Source: Histidinibacterium lentulum
Lineage (GTDB): Bacteria; Pseudomonadota; Alphaproteobacteria; Rhodobacterales; Rhodobacteraceae
Direction of reading: 5' to 3'
Length of the DNA stretch: 64,000 nt
Assembly: GCF_003789055.1 (NCBI RefSeq)
Contig: NZ_ML119086.1
Location: 124,001-188,000 of the forward strand
Within the stretch, counting starts at the first letter, position 1. Each line of letters begins with the position of its first letter. Positions 52,401-61,203 of this stretch are shown here, piece by piece. Made by a program: the position numbers and the translations under genes. A model generated the notes under the pieces. It worked only from the letters and a program-made list of their open reading frames with translations. It made no database searches and had not been told where the DNA came from.

Positions 52401-55400
52401 GGCACGAGGTCGCGGTCCGTGGTCGGCCGGTACTTGTCGCTCTCGATGTCGTAGACAATGTCGCGTGCGAAATCCGCCAAGCCGTCCTGCAGGGCGAGCC
52501 GCACCGCGAGCCGGGAGCCGGTCAGCACATACTGCTGCAAGGATGCGCCGATCAGCTCGATCATCGGCTTCACGACGGAGTCGTATTCCGTCTCGGAGAG
52601 GCTGTAGCTGCCGCCCTCCACGACCTTGTAGTCGATGAGCCCCGTCAAGGGATCGAGCGTCGCGCTCAGCATCTCGGGGCGGAAGTCGATGCCACTCAGC
52701 GCCGTGGCGAACTGGAACTCGCCAGGCGTCAGGATCTGCACCCGTGTCGCGCTGTCGAGCGTGGCGCCCACCTCGTCCAGCGTGTCGAAATCCACCTCGA
52801 AATTGCGCAGGGCGAATTCGCGGGAATCCCCGGTCTTGAACTGCAGCTCCAACGCCCGGTCCAGGTTGCGTGCCCAGACGAAGAAGGTGCCGTCCGCGTC
52901 GGTGACCTCGACCGTGTAGTCGATCGGGATGCCGTCGGTGAAGCGGACACCGATCTCCTCCACCTCGACGAGGGCAATGGGGTTGTAGCCGATCTCCTCG
53001 GTGCGCCATTCCTGCCCCGCCTCCTTCGGCAGGGCGAGGATATCGGCCACCGTGGGCGCCGCGATGGTCAGGCCGTCCGCGTCGAGGATCGGCCGCCCGC
53101 TCGCGAGTTGCCACGATCCGTCCGGTTGCTCGATCCCGTAGTCGTCGATCACCGCGCGGCCGTCGATCAGCCGCATGAGATAGGGCGCTTCCTCGCGGAA
53201 CTGCACGGCCGCGCCCCGCGTGGCGGGTGACCAGGTCTGTTCGAGCTGCCAGGTGTCGCCCGCGGCGGCGGCCTGGGCCAGCACGTCCGCCAGCGTGGGC
53301 CGGTCGATCACCGCCCCCGAGCCGTCCAGCACCGGATCGCCGCTCGCCAGCGTCCACCAGCCGCCCGAGCCGTCCTCAACATAGATGCCGCGATCTGCCA
53401 GTGTCACGCGGCCCTCGCCGTCGGTGCGCAACAGCACCGGCGTCAGCTCGCGCGTGGTGGGCATGGTCTGGCCCCAGTAGGACAGAACCGGGCTGACCTG
53501 TTCGAGCAGGAACTCGAGCCGTGGCACGGTCATAGTCGCTGCGGCCTCGGCAGCAATCTCGGCCAGCAGGGGATCGTTGGCCATGGCGACGGCCAGCGAG
53601 GTCATCGAGCCGTAGCCGCGGCTGTCCAGCGCCAGGTCCTGCTGCCAAGGCGCCACGCCCGCCTCGCCCACATAACGCGTGTCGGTGTTCGAGGACGGCA
53701 GAATCGAGTCGAACATGTTCCGGGTCGAGCCGTCGGCCATCTCGACAAAGCCGGCGGCCAGAAGCTCGATCCCCTGCGGCGTGGTCGTGCCCACTGCGCT
53801 TGCATCGAGATCGAAGGCGACGATGCCAAGCGCCTCCAGCGTGAAGAGCTCACCGGGGTCGGTCACCCCATCCTGGTCGAGGTCGCGCCAGACCCGCAGC
53901 TCGGACCAGATCGCGTCGGCGGCGGTGATCCGCCCGTCGCCGTCGCCGCCGTTCTCCGCAAGGTCGAACTGCGCGAGATCGCCGTAGCCGCTGCCGGTGC
54001 CGCTGCCGAACATCTCGGAGATGTTGTCGATGCGGCCGTTGTCGTTGAGATCCCGCACGAGGAAGCCGTCGTCGGGCGCCACCCAGCCGCTGCGCTCGCC
54101 GAAGAGGTCGTTGTCCAGGTCGAACCAGACCTGGCTGATGTCGCGCGGGACCGTCTCGATCCCGTCGCCATCGAGGTCGATGATCAGCGGATCGGTCTCA
54201 TCCGCCCAGCTCAGCCCCTTGGCGAGGCGCACCGCGGACCCCGCGAGCCAGGCCGCGCCGTTCAGGATTTCGAGCTTGGAGTAGATCTGCAGGAGTTGCC
54301 CAACGCCACCGGGCGTCACCTTGAGCATCGGATTAGCAACGTTGATCGCGCCCATGATGAGCGAAAAGGGGCTCGGGAACTGGAAGATCATCCCCAGACC
54401 GCCGGTGTTGCCCGCAATACTGTCCGCGAGACTTTTCAACCCCCCGGTCTCGGCCATGGCAAAGTCGGGCGGCGTAAACGGAATCAAGCTGAAGAAGCCG
54501 ACATCGAATTCGTAATTCTCGATGAGCTGAGTGCCGAAGAGCGTTGCGGAGTCTTCGTTGCCGAGGTCGATGCTCTCGGGCGCCGCGATGCCGTACGCGA
54601 TCCTGAACAGGATGTCCGTCAGGTTCATGACCGCCAGCTTGTTGCCCGGGCTCGCCTGATAGACGATGTTGGGCAGGAACGGGTCAAAGAAGACTTGGGT
54701 GCCGGTCAACAGAGTGTTGGTGAAAGCCGCGAAACTGATGGCGGGCCCGACGAAATCGGCCGCGAACCCGTTCACTCCCATTTGCCACAGCAGCGAACTG
54801 GCCCCGGCATCGCCACCCACCAGCGGCAGGCCGTAGAAGGTCAGGATATCGTTTTGCTGCGGGTCCATGATGGTGGTGTTCGGCGCGTACCAGAACTGGT
54901 CCGCATTGCTGGAATCATCCGCCACGGGCACCGGACGTCCGTCCGGCCCGGTCTGGGTGCCGTCCACCGTGTCGCCAATCAGCACCCCGCCGAAGCTGAA
55001 GTTGATGATCAGGTCGCGCCCGGTGCCGCCGTAGGTGGTGACGCCGGTGCCGCCTGTCACGATGACAATGTCGTTGTCGGCCCCGGCATCGACGGTCAGC
55101 CCGCCATCGGGCACCGCGGAGATATAGATGACATCCCGCCCGGCGCCGGTCCGGATCTCGGCCCCGCCGTTGACGCTGCCGCCTTCGGTCAGGACGAAGC
55201 GGTCATCGCCATTGCTGAGCGTGACGCCGTCGACCCCGGTCAGACTTGGCGTCTGCTCCGGATCGCCCCGGTCCTCGGCGAACAGCCGCTCCCGGATCAG
55301 CAGCGGCGCCAGCAACAGCGCATTCAGCGCCTCGATGTAGGCGGCCGTCTGTTCCGGATCGGCGGTGTCCACCTGACCGTTGAAGAAGAACACGCCGTCG

Positions 55401-58400
55401 TCGTCGAACGCGTTGTCCTCGCCCCCGGCAAAGGTCGCGGACTCCGTCCAGACTCCGAGGTCGATCCGGATCGGGTCGATATCGAGCGGCCCCTCCGCCG
55501 CCTCGAACCGGATGTCGCCCCCGAAGGCCTCCGAGAATGTCAGGAGCTCCGCCCCGGTGACATAGACGTCGAAAGCCGCGCCGGGCGGCGGCTCTTCCTC
55601 TCCCTCCCCGGCAGGCCCGGGGGCCAGCGCGCCCCGGAGCCTCAGCTGGACGCTGTCCGGGTCGAACCCCTCGAGGTCCTCGAACAGCCCCGCCGGCAGT
55701 TCCGGCGCGAAGGTGATGATCAGCGGCACGCGGTCGTCGAGCGCGCCGAGGAGGATCGTGTCGGTCCCCGCGCCGCCGTCCAGCAGCTCCAAACCGCCGC
55801 CGACGATAAGAATGTCGTCCCCCGCGCCTCCGAGGAGCGTGTCGTCGCCCGCGAGGCCCATGAGCGTGTCGTTGCCGTCGATGCCCGACAGGAGGTTCGC
55901 CCCGGCGCTGCCCATCAGCAGGTCGTCGAAGGCAGAACCTTCGGCATCCTCGATGCTGTCGAGTTCGTCGCCCTCGGCATGGCCGCCCGAGGAGATCTGC
56001 TGTTCGAGGAAGACGAAGACCGCCGCGTCGGAATGGCGGTAGCTCGTCATGTCGCGGCCGTCGCCGCCATAGACGAGGTCGGCGCCCGCGCCGCCCTCCA
56101 GCGTGTCGTCGCCGTCGCCGCCGTAGAGCGAATCGTCGTCGGCGCCGCCCGAGAGCCGGTCGTCACCGTCGCCGCCGTAAAGGGAGTCGGCCCCCTCGTC
56201 ACCGAAGATGGTGTCGTTGCCGGCCTCGCCGAACATCTGGTCGATGCCGGCGCCGCCCTCCATGTAGTCGTCGCCCTCCTCTCCATAGAGGAGATCGTCG
56301 TCCTCGTCGCCGAAGAGCACGTCGTTGCCCGCGCCGCCGTAGAGCATGTCGTTGCCCGTGCCGCCGAGGAGCGTGTCGTCCCCCTCCTGGCCGCGTAGCG
56401 TGTCCTCGCCGTGGTCGCCGGACAGGAAGTCGTCGTCCTCGCCGCCCAGCAGCACGTCGTTGTCCGCACCGCCGTAAAGCTCGTCGTCGCCGGTGCCGCC
56501 TTCGAGCACGTCCTCGCCGTCATCTCCGAAGAGACGATCCCGGCCCTCGCCGCCAAACAGGGTGTCGTCGCCGTTCCAGCCTTCGAGGAGGTCGTCGCCG
56601 TCCCCCCCGAAGAGCCGGTCGTCGCCGTCCCCGCCTTCGAGACGGTCGTCGCCTTCGTCGCCGAAGAACAGGTCGTCCCCGGCGCCGCCTATGATGCGGT
56701 CGTCGCCGGTGCCGCCATAGGCCGTGTCGTCGCCGTCATCGCTGCCGCCCCAGATCGTGTCGTTGCCCGCGCCGCCGTAAAGGAGATCGTCCTCCGCGCC
56801 GCCATAGAGCCGGTCGCTGCCGTCGCCGCCTTCCAGCGTGTCGTCCCCGAACCCGCCTGAAAGGAGGTCGTCGCCCGCGTCGCCGCGCAGCGTATCGTCG
56901 CCCTCGCCGCCCTCGAGTTCGTCGTTGCCGGAGCCTCCGGCCATGACGTCGTTGCCCGAGCCGCCGAACAGCGTGTCGCGGCCCGCGCCGCCGTCCATGC
57001 TGTCGTCACCGCCCTCGCCATAGAGGTCGTCGTCGCCGTCGCCGCCCTCGAGCGTGTCCGCCTCTGCGCCGCCGAACAGCGTGTCGTTGCCGCCGCCTCC
57101 GCTCAGCAGGTCGATGCCGTCGCCGCCGTAAAGCGTGTCGTCGCCCTCGCCGCCGTCGAGATCGTCGTCCCCCTCGCCGCCCTCGAGCAGGTCGTTGCCG
57201 CCGCCCCCGAAGAGCAGGTCCTGCCCGACGTCGCCCACGAGCAGATCGTCGCCCTCGCCGCCCTCGAGCCGGTCGTCCCCCGCCTCCCCAAGGAGCGTGT
57301 CGTTGCCGTCGCCGCCCTCCAGCAGGTCGTCGCCCTCGCCGCCTTCCAGCTGGTCGTCGCCCGCTCCGCCGAAGAGGCTGTCGTTGCCCTCCTCGCCCAT
57401 CAGCGAGTCGTTGTCGGCGCCGCCCTCGAGGATGTCGTCTCCGAGACCGCCCAGCAGAAGGTCGTCGCCCTCGTCTCCCGCAAGACTGTCGTTGCCGTCG
57501 CCGCCGTAGAGCCGGTCGTTCCCCGCGCCGCCCGCGAGGGTATCCGCACCCTCGCCGCCTTCGAGCGTGTCGTTGCCGTCGCCCCCGGACAGGCTGTCGT
57601 CGCCCGCGTCCCCCGACAGGCTGTCCGCCCCGTCGCCGCCTTCGAGAGTATCGTCGCCCGCGCCGCCTTCCAGCGTGTCGTCGCCCTCACCGCCATCGAG
57701 ACTGTCGTTGCCCTCGCCCCCGCTCAGGCTGTCGTCTCCCGCGCCGCCCTCCAGCGTGTCGTCGCCATCTTCGCCCGACAGGGTGTCGTCGCCGTCTCCG
57801 CCGTGCAGGACATCGTCGCCCTCGCCGCCCTCCAGCACATCGTTGCCGGCGTCGCCCTCGAGCGTGTCGTTGCCCGCCCCGCCGTAGAGGCTGTCGTCGT
57901 CGTCTCCGCCGCGCAGGACGTCGTCGTCCTCGCCCCCTTCGAGCAGGTCCGCGCCCTCGCCTCCCTCCAGCGTGTCGTTGTCCGCACCGCCATAGAGGCT
58001 GTCGTCGCCCCCGTCGCCCCGGAGCAGGTCGTCGCCGTCCTCGCCGTAAAGGCTGTCGTCGTCTTCCCCGCCAGACAGCGTGTCGTCGCCGTCGCCTCCC
58101 TCCAGCAGGTCCTCGCCCGCGCCGCCGTCCAGCGTGTCGTTGCCGGCCCCGCCGTAGAGCACGTCGGCCCCGTCGCCCCCCTCGAGAGAGTCCTCGTCCG
58201 CCCCTCCGGAGAGCGTGTCGTCCCCCTCGCCGCCCTGGAGCAGGTCGTTGCCGTCCCCTCCGTCGAGCACGTCGTCGCCCGCGCCGCCGATCAGCACGTC
58301 CGCACCGGCCCGCCCGGCCAGCGTGTCGTCTCCGTCGCCGCCGTCGAGGAGGTCGTCGCCCTCCCCGCCGTCGAGGATGTCGTTGCCGTCACCGCCGAAG

Positions 58401-59362
58401 AGCAGATCGTCGCCATCGCCGCCGAAGAGCGTGTCCTCGCCGGGTCCGCCGTAAAGCTCGTCGTCGCCGTCCCCGCCCTCCAGCAGGTCCGACCCGTCGT
58501 CCCCGAGCAGGACGTCGGACCCGCTCTCGCCCTGAAGCCAGTCGTCGCCTGCCCCGCCGGACACGATGTCGTTGCCGATCCCGGCCAGAACCGTGTCGTC
58601 CCCGTCGAACCCGAGCACGAGATCGCCCTCGGGCGTCCCGGCGTCGATCATGTCGCCCTGGGGATCGCCGGTATAGAAGATGTCGATCAGGTCGCCCGCG
58701 GGCGTGCCCTCGACCACGAGGTTCGGCTGCGGCAGGCCGATCAGGGCAGGATCGCCAAGGTCCGGCAGCTTGACGCCGACGAGGGTGACACGGCTTCCGC
58801 CCGCGAAGGTGATGAGAACGTCGCCGGTGCCGTCGCCGGCGGTGTCGCCGATCTCGGCGCCCAGAAGCTCCAGCCGCGCGCTGTCCTCCCCGGCGAGGAA
58901 CGTGACGTCGAACCTGTCGCGGACCGTGATCGTCCCGTCCGGATTGACGATCGGCACCTGGAATCCGATCAGCGCCAGCTCGGTCGGCGCCGAGGAGACC
59001 GAGATCAGGTCGTTCCCCGCGCTCAGGACGACCTGCTCGATCCCGGTGAAGCTCGCGGCGGAGCCGCCCGCCTCGACCTCGCCGGCATTGGCGACAGCAA
59101 GCGACATCCGCAGATGGACCCCGGACGAGACGGCCCCCAGATCGAGCGTATCGGTCCCCGGGCCGCCGTCGATGGCGTCCGCCCCGAACCCGTCCTCGAG
59201 CACGATCCTGTCGTCGCCGGCGCCCGCCTCGATGCTGTCCGCGCCGGGTCCCGGCGTGATCGTGTCGTTGCCGCCGAAACCGCGGATCAGGTCGTCGCCC
59301 GCCGTGCCCGACAGGGTGTCGCCCTCTTCCGTGCCCTCGATCAGGGTTCTGTCGTCCATCAT
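28499..59362 (-). CDS. Giant RTX / cadherin-like mosaic protein (about 10,287 residues)
   Basis: One uninterrupted frame of about 30.9 kb encoding an acidic, Gly/Asp-rich protein of roughly 1 MDa, probably exported by a type I system and folding on calcium. From the N-terminus: one short RTX segment; about 95 tandem RTX nonapeptides (GGxGxDxLx; residues about 240-1105); a hydrophobic lysine-bearing segment (about 1570-1720); a DLDGDG calcium-site stretch; a unique region; about 27 haemolysin-related RTX modules; seven cadherin-like modules; RTX block 2; about twelve cadherin/dystroglycan-like modules; RTX block 3; and a 49-residue repeat array ending DTFLF. There is no N-terminal signal peptide or LapA-type retention module. 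ATG at 59362 is preferred (GGGGG about nine bases upstream); a GTG at 59371 and ATG at 59359 are alternatives. Adhesin, matrix protein or acylated toxin are all possible; an HlyC-type gene lies nearby. Confidence 0.92.
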   Translation of the reverse strand: MMDDRTLIEGTEEGDTLSGTAGDDLIRGFGGNDTITPGPGADSIEAGAGDDRIVLEDGFGADAIDGGPGTDTLDLGAVSSGVHLRMSLAVANAGEVEAGGSAASFTGIEQVVLSAGNDLISVSSAPTELALIGFQVPIVNPDGTITVRDRFDVTFLAGEDSARLELLGAEIGDTAGDGTGDVLITFAGGSRVTLVGVKLPDLGDPALIGLPQPNLVVEGTPAGDLIDIFYTGDPQGDMIDAGTPEGDLVLGFDGDDTVLAGIGNDIVSGGAGDDWLQGESGSDVLLGDDGSDLLEGGDGDDELYGGPGEDTLFGGDGDDLLFGGDGNDILDGGEGDDLLDGGDGDDTLAGRAGADVLIGGAGDDVLDGGDGNDLLQGGEGDDTLSGGADEDSLEGGDGADVLYGGAGNDTLDGGAGEDLLEGGDGDDTLSGGEDDDSLYGEDGDDLLRGDGGDDSLYGGADNDTLEGGEGADLLEGGEDDDVLRGGDDDDSLYGGAGNDTLEGDAGNDVLEGGEGDDVLHGGDGDDTLSGEDGDDTLEGGAGDDSLSGGEGNDSLDGGEGDDTLEGGAGDDTLEGGDGADSLSGDAGDDSLSGGDGNDTLEGGEGADTLAGGAGNDRLYGGDGNDSLAGDEGDDLLLGGLGDDILEGGADNDSLMGEEGNDSLFGGAGDDQLEGGEGDDLLEGGDGNDTLLGEAGDDRLEGGEGDDLLVGDVGQDLLFGGGGNDLLEGGEGDDDLDGGEGDDTLYGGDGIDLLSGGGGNDTLFGGAEADTLEGGDGDDDLYGEGGDDSMDGGAGRDTLFGGSGNDVMAGGSGNDELEGGEGDDTLRGDAGDDLLSGGFGDDTLEGGDGSDRLYGGAEDDLLYGGAGNDTIWGGSDDGDDTAYGGTGDDRIIGGAGDDLFFGDEGDDRLEGGDGDDRLFGGDGDDLLEGWNGDDTLFGGEGRDRLFGDDGEDVLEGGTGDDELYGGADNDVLLGGEDDDFLSGDHGEDTLRGQEGDDTLLGGTGNDMLYGGAGNDVLFGDEDDDLLYGEEGDDYMEGGAGIDQMFGEAGNDTIFGDEGADSLYGGDGDDRLSGGADDDSLYGGDGDDTLEGGAGADLVYGGDGRDMTSYRHSDAAVFVFLEQQISSGGHAEGDELDSIEDAEGSAFDDLLMGSAGANLLSGIDGNDTLMGLAGDDTLLGGAGDDILIVGGGLELLDGGAGTDTILLGALDDRVPLIITFAPELPAGLFEDLEGFDPDSVQLRLRGALAPGPAGEGEEEPPPGAAFDVYVTGAELLTFSEAFGGDIRFEAAEGPLDIDPIRIDLGVWTESATFAGGEDNAFDDDGVFFFNGQVDTADPEQTAAYIEALNALLLAPLLIRERLFAEDRGDPEQTPSLTGVDGVTLSNGDDRFVLTEGGSVNGGAEIRTGAGRDVIYISAVPDGGLTVDAGADNDIVIVTGGTGVTTYGGTGRDLIINFSFGGVLIGDTVDGTQTGPDGRPVPVADDSSNADQFWYAPNTTIMDPQQNDILTFYGLPLVGGDAGASSLLWQMGVNGFAADFVGPAISFAAFTNTLLTGTQVFFDPFLPNIVYQASPGNKLAVMNLTDILFRIAYGIAAPESIDLGNEDSATLFGTQLIENYEFDVGFFSLIPFTPPDFAMAETGGLKSLADSIAGNTGGLGMIFQFPSPFSLIMGAINVANPMLKVTPGGVGQLLQIYSKLEILNGAAWLAGSAVRLAKGLSWADETDPLIIDLDGDGIETVPRDISQVWFDLDNDLFGERSGWVAPDDGFLVRDLNDNGRIDNISEMFGSGTGSGYGDLAQFDLAENGGDGDGRITAADAIWSELRVWRDLDQDGVTDPGELFTLEALGIVAFDLDASAVGTTTPQGIELLAAGFVEMADGSTRNMFDSILPSSNTDTRYVGEAGVAPWQQDLALDSRGYGSMTSLAVAMANDPLLAEIAAEAAATMTVPRLEFLLEQVSPVLSYWGQTMPTTRELTPVLLRTDGEGRVTLADRGIYVEDGSGGWWTLASGDPVLDGSGAVIDRPTLADVLAQAAAAGDTWQLEQTWSPATRGAAVQFREEAPYLMRLIDGRAVIDDYGIEQPDGSWQLASGRPILDADGLTIAAPTVADILALPKEAGQEWRTEEIGYNPIALVEVEEIGVRFTDGIPIDYTVEVTDADGTFFVWARNLDRALELQFKTGDSREFALRNFEVDFDTLDEVGATLDSATRVQILTPGEFQFATALSGIDFRPEMLSATLDPLTGLIDYKVVEGGSYSLSETEYDSVVKPMIELIGASLQQYVLTGSRLAVRLALQDGLADFARDIVYDIESDKYRPTTDRDLVPMFEAIFEAAPASNADDAVFDYIVEWAALLQQIYPDFKPADPKVFFESPRGLDMASVQQMALAAYENVPIDLDLPALINSLGFDERAYIQHGPDATELRGIPGFNYFYLTEGDTEVIGSYDADAQAFDGRAIESDIYFVGRNSGHDVIYDRDLGDTDQLRFLHLRSDEVTATRIGQDMILTWDDGASSLRLEDQFLGELNMILLDGTQLQTGVDEIIFADGVVWNRFRMSFAVVDFVRAELDEADAYFGSGDADIMFGGKGNDYLSGGLGGDTYIFRRGDGQDIIDDLGGFSFGPVEAGIDFLLFQGDITEDTIRLTRDGDSPNLLITILDQEGLPTGDSVEIVGQFAGVRLNLQAFGEALGASAGLDYVSPQLIERIIFEQGGSLDFTDIVQRVLANAKTDGDDAIYGVLNDNTLDGGKGNDFLSGGSGFDTYIFGRGYGQDVVLDQDFASSLFGPKDDLLRFKDDLLWTDFDFLRDGSSDTLRLRISGTDDEVVLTDYLFEILIAGYINLIEEIEWGDGSTWSYLKLLQHYVDNARTDGDDTIWGFETIDDRIDGGAGNDRLEGFSGNDTYVFAPGYGVDTVFDTAGFDKIEFLGLNAEDIEFSRTALDLILTIRGTGDSIILENQYVRDNRQQFAIEVFQFADRSLIYTDFNPEDIDLVGTNASETIIGSNFSEVLDGRGGDDTLIGGDGGDIYLFDVGYGHDLIIDQRVRAAWFDRPGTVVPVDDIVRFGGGIARSDVIFAQDGNDLVITIAGRPDDSLRIRDQFLDLDNGVERFEFFDGSFLLISDVEELLDIVGGNRGDNVIQGNPTAPNVLDGREGDDTLIGGSAGDVYAFGAGYDFDTIIERPDAPGVIDVVQFGATVTRDALRISRDGDDLVIDLGNGSDVLTIAGGLGTTRVEEFRFGDGSVLTIEEIIDRMLTGTDADERLVGLDSRDDTLSGGAGADLLEGGAGNDTYLFGYGDDSAAIRDTAGVDRLVFGAEITRDRVSFERIGDDLLIRLQPTDERVAILGGYSQTPVETFVFADGETLTIEEVREQLLEAAPNGSQDILRSADVAPGVRLEPGPGNDLVILDDGGVVRLGRGDGINRIEMAPGATSARIELDNIGPLQVAVRNADGKSGDLLLVTLDGFLDVVIAGALGQGAVPSIAFADGTTWTGGDLVQAAIRGQSTDRDDVLRGSDRADTLEGGRGDDVMRGGRGDDLYLFRRGDGQDVIEDTAGRDRLQLTGYIPADVRVERLAAGRDDLLLTFELSDDSIVIRDAAIEEVVFGDGTVWTRDMLLDLVNAVGTPGADVLRGTPGAEVFRPGRGDDVIIDGLGADVIEFNRGDGQERIRAEGSVDGLAVIRFGPGIAPGDVTAKRDAEGNIILMIAGGDDRLTLVDPPGDPDALVGRLEFRDGTVRTLAEIALSIPPTDGDDAIIVPSGAPAVGAEPAVALFGLDGNDTLEAGRGADVLDGGRGNDLLRGHSGGDTYVFGRGDGQDIIEDIERVDAGAIDRIRFEAGIAPSDIRFLSVGPSDLVIGIAGGEDRITIRGMFEGLGLNSTIERFEFANGEVWDLTEILSRALTGGAGDERLDLGTRFDIDAVLDGGPGDDILAGGQGNSTYRFGVGSGRDEIVEAGPWSFSDDTVLFGPGLNAADMVVVREGGNLVLRFVAHEDVLTVRNQFTQSRTPVEVFRFDDDTVLSAAQVAALEVTEAEAQRLLFPSVPDTDPFGDAVFALAHGGDPGDPGGSSGPDASARPDLPRNLTATPGVVDVFEVFVPEIDDGAGLITIAGFETGDLGDRLDIRLAAGLAGEVVARQQGADTYIHFADAGVRSLDDARLLVRLTGVDVTALTGGNFSGAPWESAAPQTIEGTSGADSLEGGWGDDTINGGNGDDTIVGGRGADLLRGGTDSDTYLFEAGFGRHVISDNGINSAFSPNDEVIFGAGFDIASLRVEADGADLILSFAGRDERLVLQGTVTIAGNRIETVSFADGGSLSHAELFAIATAPTDADQVIIGGFDATLLEGGGGNDSLFGGASEDTLIGGTGNDFLSGGQSSDTYLFEAGFGQDVISDNGINSAFSPNDEVIFGAGFDIASLRVEADGADLILSFAGRDERLVLQGTVTIAGNRIETVSFVDGGSLSHAELFAIATAPTDADQVITGGFDATLLQGGGGNDSLFGGNAADTLIGGTGNNYLRGGVGSDTYVFEAGFGQDTVHDQGLNSGLSPEDVVVFGPGLLLEDLQVRAEGGDLILTFVGRDDRLVLRGTIASSSDRIETVRFDDGTELSHADLIVRALVPTDADQVIEGGFDADLLEGGGGADSLFGGDGADTLIGGPGNDYLQGGLGSDTYIFASGFGQDIVHDRGLSSNFSPDDRIVFGAGFDPATLRVRADGGDLILTFAGRDERLVLKDTLVGTADRIETVVFADGTILSHEDLLARLIEGRGGDDELIGTNGTDLIDGGAGDDSISGQSGNDTLRGGEGFDRLYGGSGNDVLEGGAGNDSLYGGSGNDVLEGGAGDDLLSGGFGNDTYVFAPGFGHDRIEDGGSFSDADLVLFEGGILPGDVEVFVDGDDLVLVLSSTGDTLRLVGTVAGGGNRIETVRFAENETDWSHADLIAAALPWPGPSGVVLIGDGGDAGSDEGSGEFDEGGEFDEGGEFGEGGPLDGDDGGPSGEGGGSEGTVTDDELIGTAFDDVLEGRGGNDTLFGGAGRDLLVGGPGDDTLSGGAGSDTLIGGDGNDLYLVSPGDGLTRIDDAGGIDRLEFAAGIAPGDVIVTQRDGTDLILQIRGTGDRVEILGAHGDPARVIEEIAFADGTVWTAEGTSALATFGTELAQRLVGTLGPDTIDGAGGDDTIEGRDGDDSLIGGAGSDTLFGGAGNDTLSGGAGDDLLDGGLGDDLYRFGRGDGTARITDSGGTDAISFAPGIAPEDLTVTTSGSDLILRIAGGEDRLILTGVLSGTSRRIEELRFADGITWDHDQLVARAATPAAGGGLALSGTAGDDTLTGTAGDDSLGGGDGDDLLQGGRGNDTLSGGDGADTLEGGRGDDRLEGGAGDDVYRFFRGDGQDTILDTGGFDVLELGPGIVPDDLRVQQGGGGADLVLRLRDSEDRITLSGALNTPLRAIEEVRFDGGEVLTHAELVALSQVPTDGADLIHGDSGDDSLQGGSGDDTLFGGDGDDVLEGGPGSDSLYGGAGNDTLSGGGGGDLLAGGAGDDTYLFDLGDGQVRIEDPSGLDEIVFGTGIDPAAITVSQTSAGLLLRVAGTEDRVLIAGTTVIEALTFADGTQWDTAELQRRATLGTDGDDSFTGTAGADTLEGGAGDDSLAGAGGDDLLLGGEGNDILEGGPGDDTLAGGPGDDIARGGAGSDLYLFTAGDGVLTIEDGDAGAPDTLRISGVDQADLRFSRTGPDGLDLTIRFTGSSDRIVLRDAFASAGTGRIETLEIADSLVVLSFDEVAALVQPDLGIAGVALYGTDGDDTLTGGALGDYLEGGDGADTLFGGDGDDILGGLASDAHVDVFTGGAGRDIFRYLPVFDVPADTAEDVITDFTPGDGGDILRLAASTPDPFASGRLQLVQDGADTTIRLTQNDGSTLSVLRLLGVDAGDLTAANFGGVDPVRDTSAIRGDETAEQLGGGPLGDTIFGNGGADTLLGFGGDDALAGGADGDSLYGGFGDDRLAGEAGHDLLVGGAGNDILDGGSGNDTLIGGGPDAEFPGNDIFRGGKGDDLLFGGTQNDIYLFGAHDGRDRLTDAGGDDRIEFDATVTPGAVSVRISGDDLELRVIGGTTRILLVGAAAVPPLTRIETVAFSDGSTWDWAGLLDRAMTGTPGDDDLRILDGSTLEGQGGNDTLTGSDGDDTLTGGPGDDLLRGGPGDDSYVFAPGHGQDRIEDAEGAIAVLFTAGVDPADIRVVTGGPTVVLENTATGDRIDTGRAPEPALGVTVTFDDGTVWTGPMLVAMALQETAGDDVIHGSEAGETLLGGAGDDRLIGKGGDDVLEGGPGVDLLEGGAGDDTYVFGLGDGQDRIIDTGGDDVLLFGPGIAPGDVRVAQTSDGSAMILSVGTDGDRVRIENALGSGKIETIRFDDGTEWGMADLLARVPTPFDDFVFGDDGDNTLSGGLGKDRISGGPGNDTYLFAAGDGQDILRDGSNSPDDRLLISGYDPADLRLSRLGTGSPDLRIRFEGSDDEILIVDGLTPGRGIETIVLTDSGTELTIPDLVARLVEVQASDGDDVIFGSSEADTFVGGRGDDLIVGGGGDDTYLYAAGDGRDRYDALGGGHSVVILSDLDVDDVVSAVRAGPTSLDLVIDFETPGDQLTLVGALGPANGAPGSLTLRFADGTEWGRAEMRARALEDVQSDGPDNIHGFDGDDVIDLTPGNDVAFGGAGSDRYVFAPGDGHDRIEDTGTAPGDIDVLDLTGFDAATVSVERLFNGSTTVLLNFAGRPGDSVMVLHALATDGRGIERYEFADGVEWTRTTLLDLLENRAPEANDDGFFAVTTGEILSIPLSDLLLNDFDGDGDPLRVVSVDASPQGTAVIDGDSLIFEAVDGFTGATEIRYRITDDRNGFAEAVVRVTVRPVAEARDDTGFVVAEDGLLTIRASRLLANDVDGDRMIVGQVFDAVNGSVTLSSDGNIFFTPDADYFGPASFVYAANTPEGGRAEATVFIEVTPVNDAPVARNDSGFAVLENGSAVISAAALLANDTDVDGDVLTLLSVTSSADLFAALDADGNVVITPRADFFGTATFDYTIRDPGGLTGTASVSVTVTPVNRPPEPVDDRFELTEAGEPIREDNPIILSRARLLANDTDPNGDPLVLVSVSNAFGGRATLLENQTVLFEPTQDFFGEARFDYTVSDGQGGQAMATATIVYQPVNDAPVAGNDSYTSPDLEVILRGTEDVPLSIPIIELLKNDFDPEGFSVTFENATDPVNGTLEVDGGVIIFTPDQDYWGEASFSYSITDPEGAVGGAQVTMYFEPVGDAPPVANPDQIFVFEDIPTVIRIETLLANDTDIDGDPLEFLGWRLPELLDVFRFGPAAGGPINGTLEYNEDGDLLFTPFIDATFSSGFIYTITDNAEGTAEGFVDIVIIPSNDDPTVVDDFGFVTPLDIPLVIRASDLLFNDFDIEQADTTGDGQVDVDLDDPDRPRPTFVGVDAVLDPVALAQGNRVALGSFEVIEFRGESFVVARFDPGYTGPVVIEYRIADEEGLEDTGFAFAHVADFYGLELTGTPEVDYLEGNALSETIYGYNGDDWVVAGAGDDLILTGAGNDVIYAGDGDDTIDAGDGADTIFGGDGFDLVRFGASNTGVRADLSTQLGQGGFAQGDFYVGIEALEGSAFGDTLGGGTGDDLLSGLDGNDRLEGREGDDTLYGGAGDDSLDGGPGADRLYGGAGRDRVSYAFSDAGVQVSFAASTASGGWAEGDVLEGIEDIEGSDFDDTLEGDDGGNLIIGGRGDDTLYGLGGDDTLVGGRGADVLVGGDGTDTADYTFSLEAIQIDLAAGIATGGDAEGDTLVSIEIIRGSLFDDTLLGDDTDNTFRGGRGADLMDGRGGLNTADYAEADEGVTVDLTLGQGTAGEAAGDTLISIQRVIGSVHDDTLIGSAGDDTLDGGRGDDLLEGRAGSDSYVFGFDRGADTIVEQGSAADTDRLVLGPEIAPKDVSLLRVGDDLFVELERQDGFLIDTVTVIDHFLGRETGIEEIVFADGTVLDRAAIEAGLRDGRFNAQDDVVLLGVEDEVVLIDPAFLMQNDAEEGVGDLELVSVQAARFGTVSINGDGMIEFLGDQDHFGDAFFAYTVRDPLGRESTARVEVNLAPVNDPPVGVDDPLVYGLEDVPLRIRLANLLANDFDVDGDNESEGLRIVDAFPLTGVNGEPLRPYSNTDYRGEGTDAGWRLDGQYIEFISRPDYFGFAGFTYVLEDNDGAQGTANVEIYFAPVNDAPRIRERAVSAKLEETTIFTVADLMAKVYDIEGDGFSFVGLAPKANGFASTNGTEVFDPDTGVIEFTPDALGEASIAFDVIDDRGAEATLEFLINVRPQNLPPRANDDYGIRAVQGETILIDPAVLLANDADPDDDTLVFVEVHRFAENGKVRVTDEGMIEFALRADFNGTARFEYTITDGRGGFDDATVHVTVSPLNSAPILRGDVVGGREDMPQFVIPGEAFGNDIDLEGDVIFFDGVTLLGDMAFRWLSPDFELRALSANNTALPDWLSFDAETVTFSGTVPDGATGTLEVAVFVDDPSSGAVHPFRFTLDLEDPGALAAGVRFEDTVLGGFRLREAFDWRLDDDGDGVASFDISAGSFSATTLGGRPLPAWLAFDPDTRSLVATEFETDETDTPTRVRIVFTPDPGAELPENVYRVTDRGFTIEMVIDPADLTAGLAAANAILAGDPVAEAAGLFALDLAGRTLSATRESGAPLDSWLTFDPVTGGFSGMPPSQHVGAVPVRVEVAGAALPLAIITEAVVDEVFEVSESRTAGISVRDLPERIDLTTPEDFNGSVAFTYFAEDEKGARSDTPAMIVFNVRPERELPEAGEDVLDLFQGFSGSISITALLENDRDDDGDMLRITGFGDPANGTLDLVPGVVTLTPPEDLTPIPGGSWTVTLAEGGPLPDWMSVDAATGVVTATVPLDVAQEFALRFVSSDGTDSIEAERAFTLDGNAGAGLIYTPNAGFSGLDLVTYTLTDDREGSVEGRLVLDVASLLDPPVAVTDSFDVDEDGSITLTPADLLANDFDVDGDPIRFLDVLEPVNGAVTFDGTDIVFTPNPDFEGEASFRYRVTDDRHGESLGLVELRVISTNRAPEAGDDVFATVEDVPFEFTIADLLANDGDPDGDAVSFVSIQSSTPGARIIELPDGRYQFVPDENVNGPILMNYVITDGRLTDTGTITFDIEAVNDAPIANPDGIFFGTQDAPLVVDFADLLFNDRDVEGDAFSIVEIFDADNGTVFQDGETAVFQGRQGYFGDGGFKYRVTDEFGATAVGQVTVIVMPLFDVPVAVSDSGFEMLEDTFIDLDPAFLMANDDIPLGTEAIFLGLTAATPGVTIGIEELESGLWRITPEENFFGELTLRYAITNESGFAVPTTVTIDVLPVADAPEAVDDTLDMVEDTPLTIFVTALTDNDFDPDREAFELTRILDSEGVTATLLGNGQLLVTPDENRNSAAWFDYEIRDSSGATASARVNITIAPVNDAPVIGEIPALGGIAATPFAITLPAGLVTDPDGDALVIELRGPGAAPLPDWLSFEAGTRTLTGTAPLDFAGTVSLELMASDGQAETVRAATLTISAAEALTASITGTESDDVIGPDSSSGGLPLTTPGADLVLGLGGNDTLDGGAGDDDLRGGMGDDVLRGGEGDDRLDGGEGRDTAVWDGPVRDYGIVEGPDGVVFVIASGSGPEGTDTLRDIELLRFDGGAQPLVLDLALTRLDPDDLRSWRLQSDRRDEDGALVWQFTLYDNGIEQVTEYDAGIRSTSTQLDVADTFIWTTRSSTYDDEGRPATDILVYDDGRITTTTYAEGVRSSAVEEDPEDVMSWERRETTYDSEGRLLQSIVTYDDGRVTTTSFLDGVRFLVVQEDPEDVVNWTTRKTTFDSEGRLVESVVTFDDGRVSTTSFTGGIRSSVVETDPENAVNWTTRETTFDSEGRPEESVVTFDDGRVSTTSFTGGIRSSVVETDPENAVNWTTKETTFDSEGRPEESVVTFDDGRVSTTSFTGGIRSSVVETDPENAVNWTTRETTFDSEGRLEESVVTFDDGRVSTTTFSQGVRSSVVETDPENAVNWTTRETSFDSEGRPEESVVTFDDGRVSTTTFFEGIRSSVVETDPENAVNWTTKETTFDSEGRPVESVVTFDDGRVSTMTFSDGIRSSVVQEDLLNAVNWTSQETSFDSEGRPLESVVLFDDGRLSTTTFSEGIRTLVLQEDPEDAWNWTTRETRFDAAGVRERTLDVFDIGTEIEVAFVAGVRSLRTERDLGENFSWATRETTYDEDGNPVSRLTVFDDGSSDTFLF
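28502..30190 (-). repeat. C-terminal 147-bp (49-residue) tandem array of the giant protein
   Basis: About 11.5 copies of a 147-bp unit, checked by the recurring CTGACGCGNCCGTCGTCGAA sequence at 147-bp steps (for example 28956 and 29103). The protein unit runs [38 protein letters not shown], then [10 protein letters not shown]. Copies 4-8 (about 28,990-29,740) are nearly identical at the DNA level; outer copies diverge. Each unit contains two YD/FD-G motifs, recalling YD/RHS repeats, but the unit length is different. It replaces the usual plain RTX C-terminus, and the last unit is truncated to 24 residues. Confidence 0.9.
30395..30645 (-). repeat. RTX block 3 of the giant protein
   Basis: A short run of about five RTX nonapeptides ([20 protein letters not shown], then [19 protein letters not shown]). 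It separates the second cadherin-like region from the C-terminal 49-residue repeats. It is followed by [20 protein letters not shown], a common cap after terminal RTX runs. Confidence 0.85.
30690..35318 (-). repeat. Second cadherin-like / Ig-like module block of the giant protein
   Basis: About twelve modules of 95-120 residues. Each starts near VNDAPVAxxD, has LLANDxDxDGD in the middle and FxYxVTDxxG near the end, the tandem cadherin-like pattern seen in bacterial adhesins. Several contain dystroglycan-type inserts ([58 protein letters not shown]). DxDxDG sequences between modules are likely calcium sites. Confidence 0.85.
35560..36810 (-). repeat. RTX block 2 of the giant protein
   Basis: Around 25 RTX nonapeptides interleaved with four copies of a longer insert. 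The insert has the pattern [35 protein letters not shown], then [16 protein letters not shown]. Its relatives recur with [36 protein letters not shown] and [18 protein letters not shown]. This is the common RTX spacer found in secreted roseobacter proteins. Confidence 0.85.
36823..39013 (-). repeat. First cadherin-like module block of the giant protein
   Basis: Seven tandem modules of about 95-120 residues starting at [18 protein letters not shown]. Hallmarks repeat: [11 protein letters not shown] at module starts, LLANDTDxDGDPL in the centre, and [23 protein letters not shown] ends. Calcium is likely bound between modules, as in cadherins. Confidence 0.85.
39014..51660 (-). repeat. About 27 haemolysin-related RTX modules
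   Basis: A long series of modules of roughly 130-145 residues. Each has one to several RTX nonapeptides, then DTYxFxxGxGQDxIxD, a strand set with GxDLIxxxxGxxDRLxL, and IExxxFADGTxWxxxxL. This is the haemolysin-type calcium-binding-related domain pattern. Modules near 46,700-45,900 are close duplicates. One linker (about 44,400-44,570) is a Gly/Asp/Glu-rich low-complexity sequence with (EFDEGG) repeats. One module (about 41,700-41,900) is of the M10-peptidase C-terminal type ([20 protein letters not shown]). Confidence 0.85.
45900..46690 (-). repeat. 435-bp tandem duplication inside the giant gene
   Basis: Two adjacent modules are nearly identical at the DNA level with an offset of 435 bp (145 residues). 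For example, CCGTGCCCTGCAGCACCAGC occurs at 46081 and at 46516. The protein copies share [40 protein letters not shown] and the following 40 residues. The next two modules are more diverged relatives of the same unit. Confidence 0.85.
53800..54200 (-). other. DxDxDG calcium-site segment of the giant protein
   Basis: The segment [51 protein letters not shown], then [20 protein letters not shown] and [14 protein letters not shown] contains at least four EF-hand-like or dockerin-like DxDxDG loops. It is a frequent landmark in long secreted RTX proteins. It follows the hydrophobic segment and precedes a unique region of about 680 residues. Confidence 0.8.
56050..58640 (-). repeat. Main RTX nonapeptide array (about 95 tandem repeats)
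   Basis: An almost unbroken run of GGxGxDxLx nonapeptides over about 860 residues. Typical units are [20 protein letters not shown] and [20 protein letters not shown]. Such arrays fold into calcium-filled parallel beta-rolls once outside the cell. The underlying 27-bp DNA periodicity makes the region prone to unequal recombination and to misassembly from short reads. Confidence 0.92.
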
Positions 59363-59673
59363 GCAGCGCACCCCCGTCCGTGAATATACCGGTGCACTTC
59401 GCAGAGGCCGAAGCCCTGGCCGAGCCGTCTGGACGTTCTCGCCCGGAAACAGCGTGCCGCCTCAGTATCCGCCGTCCCACTCCGGACGGGGCTGCCAAAG
59501 ACAGGTCTCAAACGGCACATGGACTACACTGGTCGTAAAAATCGGAATCTGAATTACGGTACCTTCCCCGGCGTCCGGCGTGGCTGTCAACCAGAAATTA
59601 CCGTGGCGTAAGACCTTCTGCGGTGCCGGGGACCCGCCGCAACCGGCTTCCGGTCCGGCGCGAAACGCCTGGT
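59363..59673. other. Upstream region of the giant RTX gene
   Basis: A 311-bp gap before the giant gene. It contains locally AT-rich patches (about 59,530-59,610) unusual for this genome, as expected for a promoter or leader. On the minus strand a consensus TTGACA lies at 59585-59590, but no convincing -10 follows at 16-18 bases. No gene is called: the open minus-strand frame through here lacks GC-rich third positions and a plausible start. Confidence 0.35.
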
Positions 59674-60105
59674 CTAGGCGCCCCGCGCCACGAGGCGCGC
59701 ATGCTCGATCTTGGTGCAGCGGTCTTCGACGACCACCGTCCCGGCCGCCTCCGCCAGGGCCCGCGCCTCGGCGCTGACGATGCCGAGCTGCAGCCACAGG
59801 ACAGGCAACCGGGGCCAGCGGGCCAGTGCCTCGCGGGCGATCTGCGCCACCGCCTCGGAGCGCCGGAAGACATCGACCATCTCCACGTCGCCCGGCACGT
59901 CCGCCAGCCGGGCGACCACCGGCCGGCCGAAGAGCACCCGGCCCTCGAGCCCCGGATTCACCCCGATCACGCGGTAGCCCGCGCGCACGAGATAGACGCC
60001 GACGTCATGGGAGGGTCGCGCCGGATTGGCCGAGGCACCGACCAGCGCGATGGTCCGCGTCTCGCGCAGGATGCGCCTCAGGGCTGCCGCATCGGGATCT
60101 GTCAT
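59674..60105 (-). CDS. CoA-binding (YccU-type) protein
   Basis: A 143-residue Rossmann-fold protein of the YccU/succinyl-CoA-synthetase-like CoA-binding group. Signature segments: RTIALVGASANPARPSHDVG followed by VYLVRAGYRVIGVNPGLEGR, then DVEMVDVFRRSEAVAQIARE and VVVEDRCTKIEHARL. The start at 60105 is where the family begins; an ATG three codons upstream is possible. The natural ligand is probably a CoA derivative, but the role is unknown. It lies upstream of the giant RTX gene on the same strand. Confidence 0.88.
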   Translation of the reverse strand: MTDPDAAALRRILRETRTIALVGASANPARPSHDVGVYLVRAGYRVIGVNPGLEGRVLFGRPVVARLADVPGDVEMVDVFRRSEAVAQIAREALARWPRLPVLWLQLGIVSAEARALAEAAGTVVVEDRCTKIEHARLVARGA

Positions 60106-60114
60106 GCCGCCCAT

Positions 60115-60147
60115 AAAAAAGCGCCCGAGGCGATAAGCCAAGGGCGC
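60115..60147 (-). terminator. Intrinsic terminator between YHS and CoA-binding genes
   Basis: On the minus strand, GCGCCC (60147-60142) pairs with GGGCGC (60126-60121), with an inner GGC/GCC stem. TTTTTT (60120-60115) follows. It is correctly oriented to end the transcript of the YHS-domain gene just before the CoA-binding gene start. Confidence 0.8.
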
Positions 60148-60259
60148 AAGGTCGGAACGAGGGACAGTGAAACGACACGCGGGTGTTCCCGGCCGCGCGT
60201 CTGTTCAGACAGATGGCGATCGGCGGGGCGCGCTCCAAGCCCGGCTCAGCACTTCGTGA

Positions 60260-60709
60260 TCAGCCGAGGATGCCCGGCCAGTTCGCCTCGCCCCGCGCGA
60301 TGTTCGCGTCGATCTCGCCCAGCCAGCGATCCCGGATGCGCAGGCTCGCATTGAGATAGAGCCGCCCTTCGTGCACCGTCCACGCATCGGGCACGGTGGG
60401 GGCGAGATAGCCGCGCGAGGCGGCCCAGGCGCAATAGCCGCCGAAGGCCGGGGCCCAGCGTTCCGGATCGGCCTCGAAGGTCGCGCGGTTCCCGGCGCCC
60501 GCGAAGGCCCATTCGGCGCCGCGCCACACGAGGCTCTCCGTCCCGCCCTCGACCGGTCCCCCGAGGTCGAAATACGCGACCGGATCGACCCCGTGGATGG
60601 CGCGCCCGCCCGCGGTGAAGATGTCGGGCTCGCGGGCCAGCGCCGGACCGGCGGCTAGGCTCGCGGGAAGGGCGGCGGCGAGGGCGAGGACTCTGCGTCG
60701 GGGGATCAT
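60260..60709 (-). CDS. YHS-domain secreted protein
   Basis: A 149-residue exported protein. The N-terminus MIPRRRVLALAAALPASLAA is a signal with an RRR patch that could be Tat-type. The YHS core follows: GVDPVAYFDLGGPVEGG, LVWRGAEWAFAGAGNRATFE and WAPAFGGYCAWAASRGYLAP. FGGYCA is the motif in which relatives carry cysteine or selenocysteine; here it is TGC-type cysteine. The C-terminus (IRDRWLGEIDANIARGEANW) is also typical. The ATG at 60709 has AAGGAG upstream. Metal or redox function is suspected only. Confidence 0.87.
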   Translation of the reverse strand: MIPRRRVLALAAALPASLAAGPALAREPDIFTAGGRAIHGVDPVAYFDLGGPVEGGTESLVWRGAEWAFAGAGNRATFEADPERWAPAFGGYCAWAASRGYLAPTVPDAWTVHEGRLYLNASLRIRDRWLGEIDANIARGEANWPGILG

Positions 60710-60879
60710 GAGCTGTCTCCTTGTACCCGGGGGCGCTGTCCCGAAGGTCGGACCTCCCTGCCCCTGCGGCAAGGTTGCCGACGCAAAGGTGAGCCATGTT
60801 GCAGGGCGACCCGGCGCGGCCGGGCGGGCGGGCGGGTGCCGTCGCCCTCTCCGGGGCGACGCAGGCGCCCGCCCGGACG

Positions 60880-61194
60880 TCAGTCGAAGATATCCTCGAT
60901 CGCGTCCCACAGCTCCTCGAAGGCGCGCCGCTTCAGCCTGCCGATCCCGGAGCCCTTGCGCCGCCGCCGCGCGTCGCGCCGGGCGGTCTCGCCCGCATGA
61001 TGCCGGTCCTGAACCGGCAGGCCTCCGGGCCGCGCCGGGGCCGCGGCGGAGGCGGTATCGGCCTTTAGGCGCTTGAGATCGTGCAGCGGCGCGCCGCAGC
61101 TCGCGCAGGCCAGCTCGTGCCGCCGCTCCCCCTTCAGCACCAGAGCCGCCCTCGTGCCGCAATAGCAGCAGGTCGCGATCTTGCGTCCCGGCAT
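60880..61194 (-). CDS. Zinc-ribbon protein
   Basis: A 104-residue protein starting with a zinc ribbon: CCYCGTRAALVLKGERRHEL, then ACASCGAPLHDLKRLK. Two CxxC pairs are about 18 residues apart. The middle is basic and low-complexity (RRDARRRRKGSGIGRLKRR). The end is acidic-amphipathic (AFEELWDAIEDIFD). GGAGGGG precedes the ATG at 61194. It is 10 bp downstream of rlmB, so probably in the same transcript; a nucleic-acid-related role fits but is inferred. Confidence 0.75.
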   Translation of the reverse strand: MPGRKIATCCYCGTRAALVLKGERRHELACASCGAPLHDLKRLKADTASAAAPARPGGLPVQDRHHAGETARRDARRRRKGSGIGRLKRRAFEELWDAIEDIFD

Positions 61195-61203
61195 CCGCCC
61201 CTC

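Noticed and set aside
45149..53230. Plus-strand open frame of about 2,690 codons antisense to the giant gene
   Set aside because: Same cause; the composition simply mirrors the RTX modules (for example VVAxAAVERVV patterns). No ribosome binding site or domain supports it.
59462..59797. Possible small gene ahead of the giant RTX gene (end reads IQIPIFTTSVVHVPFE)
   Set aside because: The protein-like end is tempting, but third codon positions are not GC-rich, no good start exists, and the frame overlaps the end of the CoA-binding gene. More likely AT-rich regulatory DNA.
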